Origin: Orientallactaga sibirica
Taxonomy: Eukaryota > Chordata > Mammalia > Rodentia > Dipodidae
Assembly (NCBI GenBank): GCA_036365145.1
Contig: JAEOAD010002182.1
Coordinates: 310,001 to 374,000, forward strand
Direction: 5' to 3'
DNA: 64,000 nucleotides
Shown: piece by piece, positions 1 through 10,407 of the stretch
How the letters are laid out: the number at the start of each line of letters is the position of its first letter
How positions within the stretch are numbered: the stretch's first letter is position 1
Position numbers and translations under genes: made by a program
Notes under the pieces: generated by a model
Seen by the model: only the letters and a program-made list of their open reading frames with translations
Database searches by the model: none
What the model was told of the DNA's origin: nothing

Positions 1-180
1 TGATTTATAGGAAATGTCCAGAATAGGCATATGCATACAGGCTGATGAAAATGTTAGATTATTGATTGTGGTGACGGTTACACTCCTCTGTAACGCCACC
101 AAAAACCACTAAATTGTACATTTTAAATGGATGACTTTATTGGATGTGAATTATCATAACAGAGCTATTTAAACAAACTG
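1..180 (+). mobile_element. L1 3' UTR fragment
   Basis: The text resembles the common mammalian L1 3' UTR: a 'gatgaaaatgtt' segment, then 'tgtggtgacggtta', 'aaaaaccactaaattgtaca' and a 'ttaaatggatga' end. It is cut by the window start and lacks a clear poly-A tail. Confidence 0.7.
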
Positions 181-225
181 ACTAACACAACTCAGAATTC
201 ACAATTCAGAAAGAAAGTAACAAGT

Positions 226-364
226 GGCCAGGCATGATGGCACATGCCTTTAATCCCAGAACTCCAGAGACAGAGATAGGAGGATCACTGTGAGTTTGAG
301 GCCAGCCTGGGAATACAGAGTGAGTTCCAGGTCAGCCTGAGCTAGAGTGAGACCCTACCTCAAT
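226..364 (+). mobile_element. B1 SINE
   Basis: Complete B1 monomer with the Pol III-like head 'ggccaggcatgatggc' and the tail 'gagtgagaccctacctcaa'. Its tail runs straight into the purine tract that follows, so the tract probably grew from the B1 tail. Confidence 0.85.
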
Positions 365-683
365 GAGGGGAGGGAAGGGGAAGGGAGGGGAAGAGGGGGA
401 AGAGGAGAGGAGAGGAGAGGAGAGGAGAGGAGGAGAGGAGAGGGGAGGAGAGGGGAGGAGAGGGAGGAGAGGAGAGGAGAGGAGGGGAGGAGGGGAGGGG
501 AGGGAGGGGGGGGAGAGGAGAGGAGAGGAGAAGGAGAGGAGAGAGAGAGGAGAGAGGGAGGAGGAGAGGAGAGGAGAGGAGAGGAGAGGAGAGGAGAGGA
601 AAGGAAAGGAAAGGAAAGGAAAGGAAAGGAAAGGAAAGGAAAGGAAAGGAAAGGAAAGGAAAGGAAAGGAAAGGAAAGGAAAG
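361..683. repeat. Purine (GGGGA/GGAGA/GGAAA)n tract
   Basis: More than 300 bases of almost uninterrupted purine. It passes from GGGGA-rich to GGAGA-rich units and ends in a clean (GGAAA)n block of about 80 bases. It lies between two B1 copies. Its six open frames are low-complexity artefacts and not genes. Confidence 0.95.
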
Positions 684-822
684 TCATGGGTATGGTGGTG
701 CACACCTTTAATCCCAGCTCTCGGGAGACAGCGGTAATAGGATCACCGTGAGTTCAAGACCAGCCTGAGACTACACAGTGAATTCCAGGTCAGCCTGTGC
801 TACAGTGAGGCCCTACCTAGAA
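684..822 (+). mobile_element. B1 SINE
   Basis: B1 copy with the dipodoid-type middle 'cctgagactacacagtgaattcc'. The tail becomes a GGAA-rich stretch (820-872). Confidence 0.85.
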
Positions 823-897
823 GGAAGGAAGAAAGGGAGGAAGGGAGGAAGGGAGGAAGGGAAGGAGGGAAGTAAAAACAGGGAAAAGTTAACAAAT

Positions 898-1048
898 GGA
901 GTGGACATGGTAGCTAATACCTGTAATCCCAGTATTCAGGCTAAGGTAGAAGGATTGCCATGAGTTTGAGACCAGCCTGGGCTATAGGGTGAGTTCCAGG
1001 TCAGCCTGAGCTACAGTGAGATCCTGCTTACAAAGGGGGGGAAAAAAA
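898..1048 (+). mobile_element. B1 SINE, diverged
   Basis: Diverged B1 ('gacatggtagctaatacctgtaatcccag' region through 'gagatcctgctta'), followed by a short G-then-A-rich tail. Confidence 0.75.
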
Positions 1049-1049
1049 G

Positions 1050-1260
1050 ACTGGCATGGTGGCACACACCTTTAATCCCAGCACTTGGGAAGCAGCCATA
1101 GGAAGATTGCTGTGAGTCTGAGGCCAGCCTGAGCCAGTTGTGGTGGCGCACACTGGTAGGAAATTGCTGAAGAGGTGGAGGAAGGAGGCCAGTCTGAGAC
1201 AACATCATGAATTTCAGGTCAGGCTGGGCTAGCATGAGACCTTACCTCAAAAAAAAAATT
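1050..1260 (+). mobile_element. B1 SINE pair or rearranged B1
   Basis: Begins as B1, then a second partial B1 head ('agttgtggtggcgcacac') follows at 1135 before one shared 3' end and A-rich tail. This is either a dimer-like insertion of one B1 into another or a local duplication. Confidence 0.7.
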
Positions 1261-1364
1261 AAAAACAAAAATATACTATAATAAAAAGAAAAGAACAAAG
1301 AAAGAAAGGGGAAGGAAAAGGAGGGAGGAAGGGAAGAAGAGGAAGAGAGGAAAGAAAGAAAGCA

Positions 1365-1440
1365 ACAGCTATACCTTTCTGAGGTACATTAAGTTTGATG
1401 AAGAGGCAAAACAGAGGACACTAGACCAAGTAAGTTCTCG
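1365..1440 (+). repeat. Diverged direct repeat, copy 1
   Basis: Shares 'tatacctttctgaggYacattaagtt' (interrupted by one mismatch) and flanking similarity with 2187-2255. Both copies follow a purine-rich run. Probably fragments of the same old L1-type repeat. Confidence 0.5.
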
Positions 1441-1479
1441 TTTATAATTAAAAAAAACTTTAAAATAAAATAAAGAAAA

Positions 1480-2160
1480 GCTATATGTAGATATGGAAAA
1501 CCATCTGAAAGAATATACTTCCAAATATTCACAGGTCATTATAAAGGGCAGATGAAAGCGGTAGGGGAAGCTATGATTCTATACTGGCCTACTACACAAA
1601 TGTGCAAACCCATATTATGTGTGTAATTAACCTTTAAACAAATAAAGTCTGTAAGACCAACAGAAAAACGTGTCAAGGACCAACTGCTAAAGGGAAAACA
1701 ACAAATGACCAGTAAGCACATGGAAGCACACCTAGCTTCCATCAAACAGATTGGCAGGGATATAAGGTCAAGGATGCAAGCACTGGAGGTTAAGTGTGCA
1801 CCTGGTACAACTTTCCAGAAGAGCAATGGACATTAGGCATCCAAGGTCTTAAAAATGTTCACATCCTTTGGTCTATAAACCTGCTCTTGGATATGGGGCT
1901 GGGCATGGTGGTACACACCTTTAATCCCGGTACTCAGGAAGCTGAGGTAGAAGGATCACCATGAGTTCAAGGCTAACTTGGGATTCAACCTTGGCTACAG
2001 TGAGAGCCTGCCTTGCAAATTTTAAAAAACAAACCTGCTCTTGGAAATTTCCCCTAAAGCAATATCTGATCAACTGCACAAGGATGCTGCTTGTCAAAGC
2101 ATTGTTCACAGGCAAAACAGCGGAAATGGAACTGGTCAGGTGAACATCCAGCAGTGAGGG
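1480..2160 (+). mobile_element. Old L1/HAL1-type fragment, split by B1
   Basis: The region around 1850-1890 and 2034-2160 ('ttcacatcctttggtctata', then an 'aaggatgctgcttgtcaaagcattgttcaca' motif) resembles the 3' part of L1 ORF2. No frame survives. The assignment of 1480-1850 is weaker. Confidence 0.5.
1894..2033 (+). mobile_element. B1 SINE in L1 fragment
   Basis: B1 inserted into the L1 fragment, flanked by the duplicated target 'aacctgctcttgga' (1879-1892 and about 2032-2045). Confidence 0.8.
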
Positions 2161-2186
2161 AGGGAGGGAAAAGAGAGAAGCAGCAG

Positions 2187-2255
2187 ATATACCTTTCTGA
2201 GGCACATTAAGTTGGGTGAAAAACAAGCCAGAGGATACACTGAGTAAATAGCATC
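2187..2255 (+). repeat. Diverged direct repeat, copy 2
   Basis: Partner of 1365-1440, in the same orientation about 820 bases away. Confidence 0.5.
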
Positions 2256-2261
2256 CCTAAG

Positions 2262-2406
2262 AGTTGGGCATAGTGGCACACACATGTGACCGCTGAAGTT
2301 GAAAGGTGGAGAAAGGAGGATTAGAACTTCAAGGTCATCCTCGGCCACATAGTGAGTTCAAGGCCAGCCTGGGTTACATAAGACCCTGACTCATGAAAAG
2401 AAAAGA
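2262..2406 (+). mobile_element. B1 SINE, diverged
   Basis: Older B1 copy with a weak head ('agttgggcatagtggcacac') and an intact 'ggccagcctgggttacataagaccctga' 3' region. Confidence 0.7.
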
Positions 2407-2544
2407 GCTGGGTATGGTGGCACATGCCTTTAATCCCAGGACATGGGAGGTAGAGGAAAGAGGAATGCTGTGAATTTGAGGCCACCCTGAGACTACATAG
2501 TGAATTCCAGGACAGCCTGGGCTAGAGTGAGACCCTACCTCAAA
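2407..2544 (+). mobile_element. B1 SINE
   Basis: Complete B1 immediately after the previous one. Its A-rich tail expands into the following AAAAG tract. Confidence 0.85.
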
Positions 2545-2769
2545 AAAACAAAACAAGAGAAGAGAAGAGAAAAGAAGAAAAAAAAAGAGAAAGAAAAGAA
2601 AAGAAAAGAAAAGAAAAGAAAGAAAAGGAAAGGAAAGAAAAGAAGGAAAAGAAAAGAGAAAAGAAAAGAAAAGAAAGGAAAGGAAAGGAAAGGAAAGGAA
2701 AGGAAAGGAAAAGAAAAGAAAAGAAAAGAAAAGAAAAGAAAAGAAAAGAAAAGAAAAGAAAAGAAAAGA
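2545..2769. repeat. (AAAAG)n / (GGAAA)n tract
   Basis: About 225 bases of A/G pentanucleotide repeats with no pyrimidine, an expanded B1 tail. The open frames on both strands are low-complexity (Lys/Glu or Phe/Ser) and not coding. Confidence 0.95.
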
Positions 2770-3479
2770 GTCCACAAGAGAGATCTGAGAATGGCAGTGC
2801 GAGCCTCACCACGCACTGTGGAGTGAGGAAACAGCACGGGAAACAAGACAGTAGGATCGTCCTCTTTTTTCAGTTAGATCTAAAAAGGTGTTTGTGTGTA
2901 AGCTACAGGTCTGATGATGAGTGTGCCGTCATCCCTCCAAAGAGGAGGGTTTTTAAAGATATAAAGATGAGCTATCCGCTAAGGCTGTTTCTTTTGCCTT
3001 TTGCTTTTTGGTATTTTTATAGATTGCTTTTTGTTCTTAATCTGTGTTTTAAATACTTTGACATATACGTGGAGGCTCTGCCAATTCTTTCTCCAGGCCC
3101 TTCCCAGGACTTCATAACAGGGAGTTTCCAGGGACACAGGTCACAGCCTTCGGTGCCTGCAGAAAGCCCTGGATTCAAGCCAGCTTGTCCTGGAGTAAAT
3201 ACTTAGCTTTCTGTATTATTGACTAACATGCTACCCTGAGTCACCCCCCAAATCCAGCTCACTGTTTTCTAGCTGGCAGTCAACAGAGTCTTTAGCTATA
3301 TTCCTCAGCACCCTTGCTATGGATCAGTTAGTTAAACACCCTCAAGGCATAGGCAGGACGCCCAACTCCCCAGGTATTTGATCTTAACTATGAGACAAAG
3401 CTATTCAGGGTTACAAGTGATGGTGCCACCATGGTTCAGAGAAGCATGAGTCACTTCTCACTGAGACATCAAATATATG
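2770..3479. other. Unique intron, nothing recognised
   Basis: Mixed-composition DNA with a T-rich patch near 2985-3060. No splice-bounded frame or known repeat was recognised. Confidence 0.5.
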
Positions 3480-4145
3480 CCCCTGTTCTTGTCTAACAGA
3501 TGACTCCAAAACTAGTGGTTCAAGAGCAGATGGATCCGTTCTGGCTCAAGGTTTCTCAGGTAGTCGCAAGCAAAATGTCACCTGGAGACCTAACTGGGGC
3601 TAAAGCCTTCACTTCCAAAATGGTGTACACATGGACATTAGGAGAACTCAGTTCCTCATCACAGGGGCCTTTTCCTGCTTGAGTGTTCTTGTTGCAGTCA
3701 GGTTCGCCTTGCTGGCAGAAATCACCCAACCAAGAGCAGCTTTTGGGGAAAAAGGGTTTATTTTGGCTTACAGATTCAAGGGGAAGCTCCATAATAACAG
3801 GGAAAACGATGGCATGAGCAGAGGGTGGACATCACCGCCTGGCCAACATAAGGTGGACAACAGCAACAGGAGAGTGTGCTGGCATGGGGAAACTAGCTAT
3901 AACACCCATAAGCCTACCCCCAACAATACGCTGCCTCCAGGAGGCTTTAATTTCCAATTGCCATCAGCTGGGGAGACTAGCATTCAGAATACCTAAGTTT
4001 ATGGGGAACACTTGAATCAAACCATCACAGCTCTCAAACATGCTGGGCAACTCCCCCAGAATATGCACTCCAAGAGAGGGAGGGGCACAGAGGAAGCTGT
4101 AGCATCATGTATGATACCATCTGAAATCATACTCTATCACACCCC
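3480..4145 (+). mobile_element. Ancient mammalian repeat, split by an LTR
   Basis: The parts 3480-3689 ('actggggctaaagccttcacttccaaaatgg' area) and 4030-4145 ('gaagctgtagcatcatgtatgata' area) look like one old interspersed repeat found across mammals. I cannot name its family with certainty. Confidence 0.45.
3690..4029 (-). mobile_element. Solo MaLR/ERVL-type LTR (family 1)
   Basis: About 340 bases. Read on the minus strand it starts TGTGATGG and ends CAACA, with an AATAAA signal in 'gccaaaataaac'. Flanked by a slightly decayed 5-bp duplication (gttct 3685-3689, gctct 4030-4034). Same family as the LTRs at 36481 and 38004. No coding capacity. Confidence 0.75.
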
Positions 4146-4170
4146 CCCATTTTATCCCATGCATTAGAAG

Positions 4171-4605
4171 CAACAAATAGGGCTGGAGAGATGGCTCAGT
4201 GGTTAACAGCACTACCTGTGCAAACAAGAGAGACTGAGGAAACCTGAGAGACCACTATAGTTCAATCTCCAGGTCCCCCATAAATATACGTACATGGCCA
4301 TTATGTTTCTATAACCCCAGTCCCATTGGGGAGCAGAGACCCAAGAAACACTGAGGGTGTATAGACATACACACACAACGAGCACTGGGATCAGTAAGAG
4401 ACTCCAGCTCAAATAAGAATGGACAGAATAATGAAGTTGGACACCTGGCATGTCACTCAGCCACAGCAGGTAAATGAGTGCATACTGCCACAGGCAAGTG
4501 TGTGAGGTACCACATGGGCACATACACATGCTTACAGCATACAACCACACACACTCAAACTCACATACAAACTGCATTACATATTCACAAGCAAAACAAA
4601 CGACA
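4171..4605 (+). mobile_element. RSINE1/B4-type composite SINE
   Basis: tRNA-like head ('ggctggagagatggctcagtgg'), B1-like middle and CA-rich 3' end. The middle is unusually diverged. Confidence 0.65.
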
Positions 4606-4978
4606 AAGAAGTTGACTAGGAAATCCAGCCCTCATGGGGCAAGGAATTTTCGACCCTTCATAAAGAACCAACCAACACATCAGAGAAGGCTTTCTTTAAG
4701 ACTCAGAAATACAGGAGACCCTACAGGATAAAAAGAAATCAGGTGATGGGGATGAAGAACACACAGTAGAAATTATGTGGCAAAGGTAGAAAAGGGAAAG
4801 ACACGCATAGGTGACAGATGCGGGGTGAACAAGCCCAGCTAGACTGAGGCCTCTGGGTCAGACATCCTGAGTCAGAGTGGAAAAGAGTGCTGGGATCTCA
4901 GCCTGAGGAACTGAACACCAGAACTCTGACTTCATCTGCAAGGCAAAGTGGGGCTACTTAGAGTTGGGTGCCATAGAA
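4606..4978. other. Unique intron
   Basis: A-rich DNA of mixed composition. I saw no gene, repeat family or motif here. Confidence 0.5.
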
Positions 4979-4990
4979 AGACTGGAGGCA

Positions 4991-5200
4991 TGGGCTGGAA
5001 AGATGGCTCACCGCTTAAGTGGTGTATGCATCTGAAGTTTGTTTGCAGTGGCTAGAGGCCCTGGCATGCCCATTCTCTCTCACGTGCTCTCTCTCTCTCC
5101 CCCTCACATAAACAAGAAGAAAGAAATAAAATCATGCCCATTTTCTCTCTTTCTATCTGACTTTCTCTCAAATAAATAAAAATATTTTTAGAAAAAAAAA
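4991..5200 (+). mobile_element. DIP-like SINE, internally deleted
   Basis: The head 'gggctggaaagatggctcac' jumps from the A-box region directly to 'gtatgcatctgaagtttgtttgcag', so the B-box segment is missing. The CT-rich part is duplicated. Target duplication: agactggaggca (4979-4990) and agactcgaggca (about 5201-5212). Confidence 0.8.
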
Positions 5201-5349
5201 GACTCGAGGCAACACAACCCAAGGGTTACAGCCCAAGTCTGGAGTGTGGCCATGCTGCTACTGCCCAGCTGTGAGGCATGATATGTTTCACGCTCTCTCA
5301 GCATGATATGTGTCACTCTCTCTCAGTTCTTTTTCTTTCTCTCTCTCTC

Positions 5350-5500
5350 TTTTTTTTTTTTTTTGAGGTAGGGTTTCACTCTAGTCCATGCTGACCTGGA
5401 ATTCACTATGTAGTCTCAGGGTGTCCTTGAACTCATAGAGATCCTCCTACCTCTGCCTCCCGAGTACTGGGATTAAAGGTGTGCATCACCACACCCAGCT
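5350..5500 (-). mobile_element. B1 SINE
   Basis: Reverse-oriented B1: poly-T, 'gaggtagggtttcactcta', 'cctggaattcactatgtag' and the head 'ccacacccagct'. A CT-rich run precedes the tail. Confidence 0.9.
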
Positions 5501-6940
5501 CAATTCTTCTCTTAACTTCCTCTCCTGAAAATTGAAACAAATAATCCCTGACCTTCAGGGCTCTTATGTGGATGAAGTGAGAATGGGAAGAAGCGTCCAG
5601 CTAGGGCCTGGTCCACGGCATACGCTTAGCAAGCAGCAGCTACTGACAGGAACTATTAGGGAGCTGGCTGAGGAAAGGTTCTTTCCATGTAAGGAGATGG
5701 TCTAGCGGCTTCAGGATAGTTTGTTGGTCTTAGGAGACGGTGCTTCTTGGCTGTCACTGTTACAACCGAGTGCCTGTTTCCTGAATGAAGACACTCTATG
5801 GCCTCAGGGCTGGCCCTGGAGGTAAGAAAAAGGGCCGTCATTCATCCTTAGCCGCCACACACCAGAGGGATGGATGATTCCTGTGTGGACCGTGCGTATC
5901 CTGGAGCAGAAATCAGCCAATGCAAGCTGGCCTCGGCTGAGCTGGCCCCACTTCTCAGTGAGTCGCTGAACTTTCCAACAGGACAGTTCCACCCTTGGCA
6001 AGGAGCAAGTCTCCTTTTCCACCCAAAATCAAGGTGACCCAGACCAGCCAGGGGCAGCACTGCAGCCATTCAGACCCTCCCTCACCCACATGCTGAGAAT
6101 ACTTCACCCAGCCCAGGGCACACAGCATCACTCCATACATGCTCACTGGCCCCACGTGACCTGCAGGGCAGATGAAGGCCCCGGCCAGGGCATCCTTAGG
6201 AAGGGGACCTCCCACCATCAGGAAACCAGCCATGTGATCCGGCCTCTTCACCAACAGCAGTGTCAACTCAGCTGTCTAATTTATTATTAGCAACAGCCAT
6301 TGTCACCCAAGTCAGAGCACTGGCCACCGCCCCCCCTCCACCCTGGGCTCTGCTGTAACAGCTGGTCAAGTAGGCCGTGAAATAATCAGAGCCAGCACAT
6401 CCAGGGAAGTCACAGGCTAAGCCCCAGGGTTCGGCCCATTCAATCCCTGTCCCCCTCACTTCCCAATTTAGCAGCTGCCTGGTCTCCCTCTGGAGGGCAA
6501 GAAAGTCCTTAGAGAAGAGAGCACTGGAGGAGGTCTGAGGAAGCCGCAGCAGTGTGGATGGGAACTGCAGGGAATCACTTGGGTTTAAGAATTCTCAAGA
6601 AATCCTGCCAAGCTCCCTTTTGCTGGTCCTTGTAATAGCCCACTGCTGCCCAGGCAGTAAGAAGTAGAAGCAATGGAAGGGGCATGGCATTTGTGTGTGA
6701 CAGTTTGTCCCTTTGATAGCTGCAGGGTCCTCCACAGAAAAATCCAGATGTCCAAGACTCTTAAATGAAATGCCACAGCATGTGAATATACTCTACATAT
6801 GTCTTCCCATGTACTTCAAATCCAGTTCCCCTCAGTTATCCTTGTAATATCGAATGCAATGCAAATGGTTCTTCGACTTCATTGTTAAAGGAATAGTGAG
6901 AAGGCAAAACATCTGCACCTAATCAATGCAGCACAACCTC
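5501..6940. other. Long unique intron segment
   Basis: The first long repeat-free stretch in the window. Several ORFs of 60-100 codons cross it on the minus strand (5656-6459), but none has recognisable domains or paired splice signals. It contains the A/T-rich candidate element at 6255-6335. Confidence 0.6.
6255..6335. promoter_or_regulatory. Candidate conserved regulatory element
   Basis: Within G/C-rich surroundings lies a compact run with 'cagctg' E-box, 'taatttattatta' homeodomain-like sites and 'ccattgt' SOX-like site. This clustering is typical of deeply conserved intronic enhancers. Motif reading only, no conservation data. Confidence 0.3.
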
Positions 6941-6954
6941 TCTCTCTCTCTCTG

Positions 6955-7165
6955 GAATCTAGGGCCTTGCACATACTAGATAAGTGCTCTACCACTGATT
7001 TTATCCCCAGCCCTTTTTATTTTTTTTTTTACAAAGTTTTATTTTGAGTAACACAAAGTTGCCCAAACTAACTGTGAACTCATTCTGTAGCCCAGGCTGG
7101 CCTTGACTTTGTGATCCTCTTGCCTCAGCCTCCCATGAAGCTGGGATTGCAAGCTTCAACCACCA
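6955..7165 (-). mobile_element. B4-type SINE (ID plus B1)
   Basis: Minus-strand B1-like part (7014-7165, 'gcccaggctggccttgactttg') joined to a minus-strand ID-like part (6955-7013, 'gggccttgcacatactagataagtgctctaccactg'). Confidence 0.65.
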
Positions 7166-7973
7166 ACCCCAGCCAGACAATTTTTTTGTTTGAACATTTT
7201 CGATCCTCGGTGGGTTGGATCTGGATGCAGACTCCTAGGTGCCCAGGGCTGGCTGTACAGGAGGAATATGGAAGCCCATTTTACCTCCTGTGTTCTTCCT
7301 ATAGGCAAGAGCACCTGCCTGCCTCCCACTGGCCCACAGCAGCACTATACACTTATGTGCAGACAGCCACTTGTTCTTTCTCCCTTATGCACCCTAGCCT
7401 ATGAGACTGGCTATCATATTCCTCTTCTGCTTTTCTTGCCCTCTTCCTGCTTGGAGACATGATGCCCATTCCCACCCATTTGCTCACCTGCCCCCAGCTC
7501 TGGGTTCCACTCCTCTGCTCCTGGAGAAGTGCTTATATGTGAGCAGCCCAGCCTTGCTACAGCCTTCTCAAGGCTAGACAACTTGGAGTAGCTCGCAGTA
7601 TAGAACCATACTGTCTGAGCACTTCATGCCTCAGAATAGAGTTAGTGGCACCACCAACTCCAGGTGCTGCCCAAGACCCCATTAGCTAGCATGTGCACAA
7701 CACAGCCTCACCCCCAACACACACCATATGCCCAGCAGCAAAGGCCTTGCTGTCCCTGCTCACCTTGCACTGGGGAAACAGAAGCAAGGTCCAAGGTAAA
7801 AAGAAAATTCATAAAACAAGGATGAAGGAGAAAGTGTTTTCCATGCACACAGGTCCTGGGCAAACCAAGTGGAGATATGGAATGTACACAGCTGAGGGAA
7901 GAAGAAACCCACGGTCAGAGCAAGTTCCTGGTCTTCATGAAGAGGGGAGACATTGAAAAACAATGGTGGGGGG
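7166..7973. other. Unique intron, possible old repeat at its start
   Basis: A stretch at about 7198-7262 looks like a worn DNA-transposon or MER fragment. The rest (7263-7973) shows no repeat or gene I can name. Confidence 0.45.
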
Positions 7974-8196
7974 GGGAGGGGAGATGGCTCAGCAGTTAAG
8001 GGTGCTTGCTTGAAAAGCCTGCTATACCAGGTTCAAGGATTCTTTTCCCCAGTACTCAGAAACACAATATGAGCACATGCCTGGAGTTTGTTTGCAAAAG
8101 CAAGAGGCTCTGGCACACCCATATTCTTTCTCTCTCTCTCTCTCCTTCTTTCTCTATTGTAAGTAAGTAAGTAAGTAAGTAAATAAATAAATAAAT
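7974..8196 (+). mobile_element. DIP-like SINE, left arm of inverted pair
   Basis: The head is G-rich ('gaggggagatggctcagcagtt'). The tail is (AAGT)n then (AAAT)n at 8160-8195. Confidence 0.85.
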
Positions 8197-8400
8197 CTTT
8201 AATGTTTTTATTTATTTGAGAGAGAGGAAGAGGCAGAGAGAGAGAAAGAATGGGCATGCCAGGGCCTCCAGCCACTGTAAATGAACTCCAGATGCATGGA
8301 CCACTTTGTGCATCTGGCTTATGTGGGTACTGGGGAATCGAACCTGGGTCGTTGGGCTTAGCAGGCAAGTGCCTTAACCACTAAGCCATCTCTCCAGCCC
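8197..8400 (-). mobile_element. DIP-like SINE, right arm of inverted pair
   Basis: Full reverse copy ending 'ctaagccatctctccagccc'. It abuts the plus-strand copy tail to tail with only a few bases between them. Confidence 0.9.
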
Positions 8401-9130
8401 AATAAAGTATTTTTAAAATATAAAAATAAGAGAAGGCTTTATGGAATTTTGTCAACAGACCAGTTTATATAAAGCTAAGGGAGCCAGACCAGAGAACACA
8501 TCCTGTTAGGCGCCATCAGATGTGCCTCATGTTGCGTGTGCATCAAGAACACCACGTTGCCTAGCTCTGTTGCTATGTCAAAGGTCCTCATGCACAGGAT
8601 GGGCAGGCTGAGGACCAGGGCCACTGACCCAGCCACAGCAGCCTCCTCCCTAGGCCTAGGTAGCAGATGTTCAAGAAATATTTGCTAAATGACTGGCTGC
8701 TGAATACTCTGGGGAAGAGGAGAATGAAACCTTGTAAAAACGGAGTCTTTGGCCTTGGGCCAGTCAGGCCTGGCTCCTTGAGATGGCTCGAGCTGGTTAG
8801 GCAGCATTCCTGTTAGTTGAATCTGTCTGTTCTCTGGCCACAGACTGCACCCCTCACTCAGAATAGCCAACCCCACCTCAGATAGATGCCCTCAATGATG
8901 AGTTGCCTTCCAGAATCAAGTACTTTTCTAAACAAGTCTCTCCAACCACCAGCATCAAAACACCTACATGCTTTTCATTTCTTCCCTTGATCACCCCTCC
9001 TATCAACCCACACTGCACCCCATGCTGCTACTGGAGACCTTCAGAGGTAGTCCTTCACTATGTCACTTCAGGTCAGGAGCCTGCAGTGGCTCCCTACTAC
9101 CTGGTACAGTTGGATCACAACAAAACCACA
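8401..9130. other. Unique intron with a possible L2 scrap
   Basis: No gene seen. About 9040-9130 ('cctgcagtggctccctactac') resembles the L2 3' region. Confidence 0.45.
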
Positions 9131-9134
9131 AGAA

Positions 9135-9240
9135 AGATCTGACCAAACACAGCTTCCTGGGTCCCTCCCCCAAGTACTTCTGATTCTTAGCTACAGAATT
9201 TGTGTTTCTAACAAGTTTCCTGGTTGCCAGACTTTGAGAG
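9135..9240 (+). mobile_element. MER5A-type DNA transposon fragment
   Basis: 'tttgtgtttctaacaagttt' followed by 'cctggttgccagactttgagag' resembles the 3' part of the non-autonomous hAT element MER5A. Confidence 0.45.
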
Positions 9241-9477
9241 TCTGAACTATGGAATTAATTGGGTTAAAGAGAATGGTGTGCAAAAGAGACCATCTCTGAG
9301 CAAGGAGACTAGAGCAGAGATACAACAAGGTGCAGAAGGGAGGGACAATGGAGTTTTATAAAGACAGTATCTGAAATATTAGATTGATACATTTAAATCT
9401 CTAAGACAGGACTTGGAGATGCAAAACACTATTAGGTGTCAGCCAGGCCATGAAAGAGTAAAGGAATAAGAAGGACA
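9241..9477. other. Unique intron
   Basis: A/G-rich spacer. Nothing recognised. Confidence 0.5.
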
Positions 9478-9830
9478 TACGAGGGTAAATAGCTCTACAA
9501 GAAAGAGTGTTTGCTGCGCAGGCGTGAGGACCTGAGTCAGTATCCAGTACCCAGGTAAAAAGCCAGGCAGAGCCACACATACCTGTAACACCAGCACTGG
9601 AGTGGGGGAGCAGAGACAGAAGAATCACAGGGGCTCACTGGTCAACCAGTGTGGCCAAAATCCAGAAAGCACCAGGTTCAGTGAGAGACCCTGTCTCAAA
9701 GAAATAGGGTAGAGGAACATGAAGACACCCAGTGTGCCTTCCTTGCCTCTGTTCCCTTGCACACAGGACATATGCATCTGTAAAGTCATGCACACACCAC
9801 ACGTACTCACACGCACAAGCAGTCTAGGGA
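9478..9830 (+). mobile_element. RSINE1/B4-type composite SINE
   Basis: tRNA-like start, 'cctgtaacaccagcactgg' B1-like centre, 'agtgagagaccctgtctcaaag' and a CA-rich end with 'gacacccagtgtgcc'. Confidence 0.7.
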
Positions 9831-9831
9831 C

Positions 9832-10031
9832 TGGGGAGATGGCTCAGCAGTTAATGATGCTTGCTTATAAAGTCTGCCAGGCCAGGTTCATTCCCCAGTG
9901 CCCATGTAAAGCCAGACTCACAAAGTGGTGCATGCATCTGATGTTCCATTACTGCAGCAAAAAGGTTCTGACGCTCACCCATTCTCATTAATTTTCTCTC
10001 TCTCAAATAAATATGTTTTTAAAAAAGAAAA
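9832..10031 (+). mobile_element. DIP-like SINE
   Basis: Shortened CT segment. Ends 'aaataaatatgtttttaaaaaag'. Joins directly to the RSINE1-type copy on its left and to L1 on its right. Confidence 0.85.
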
Positions 10032-10407
10032 AGTCCAGGACATATGGCTCCAAGTCTATCAACAGTTTAAGGAGTTAACACCAATCCTCTGACAAATTCC
10101 CCAAAAACTACAAGAGAAGCGAACACTTCCTAACTCACTACCAAAGGCAGACAAAGGAAAATTCCAAACACCACAGCAGACATAGAGGTAAAAATCCTCA
10201 ACAAAATACCAGCAAGCCAAATCCAACAGCATATTATTATATTATACCATGACCATGTGGAATTTATTCCAGGAATGCAAGCTTGGTTCAGCATAAGATA
10301 ATTTTATATAAAATGGGACATAAATAGAAAGAGGGAAACAATCATCTCAACTGATGCAGAAGCACTTGACAGCACTCAATACACTGTATTTAAAAAGACT
10401 CAGAAGA

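Noticed and set aside
332..751. Long ORFs on both strands (Gly/Glu/Arg or Ser/Phe/Leu-rich)
   Set aside because: They are translations of the purine tract and adjacent B1 tails, not genes.
2374..2846. Lys- or Phe-rich ORFs of 90-133 codons
   Set aside because: Low-complexity translation of the (AAAAG)n repeat.
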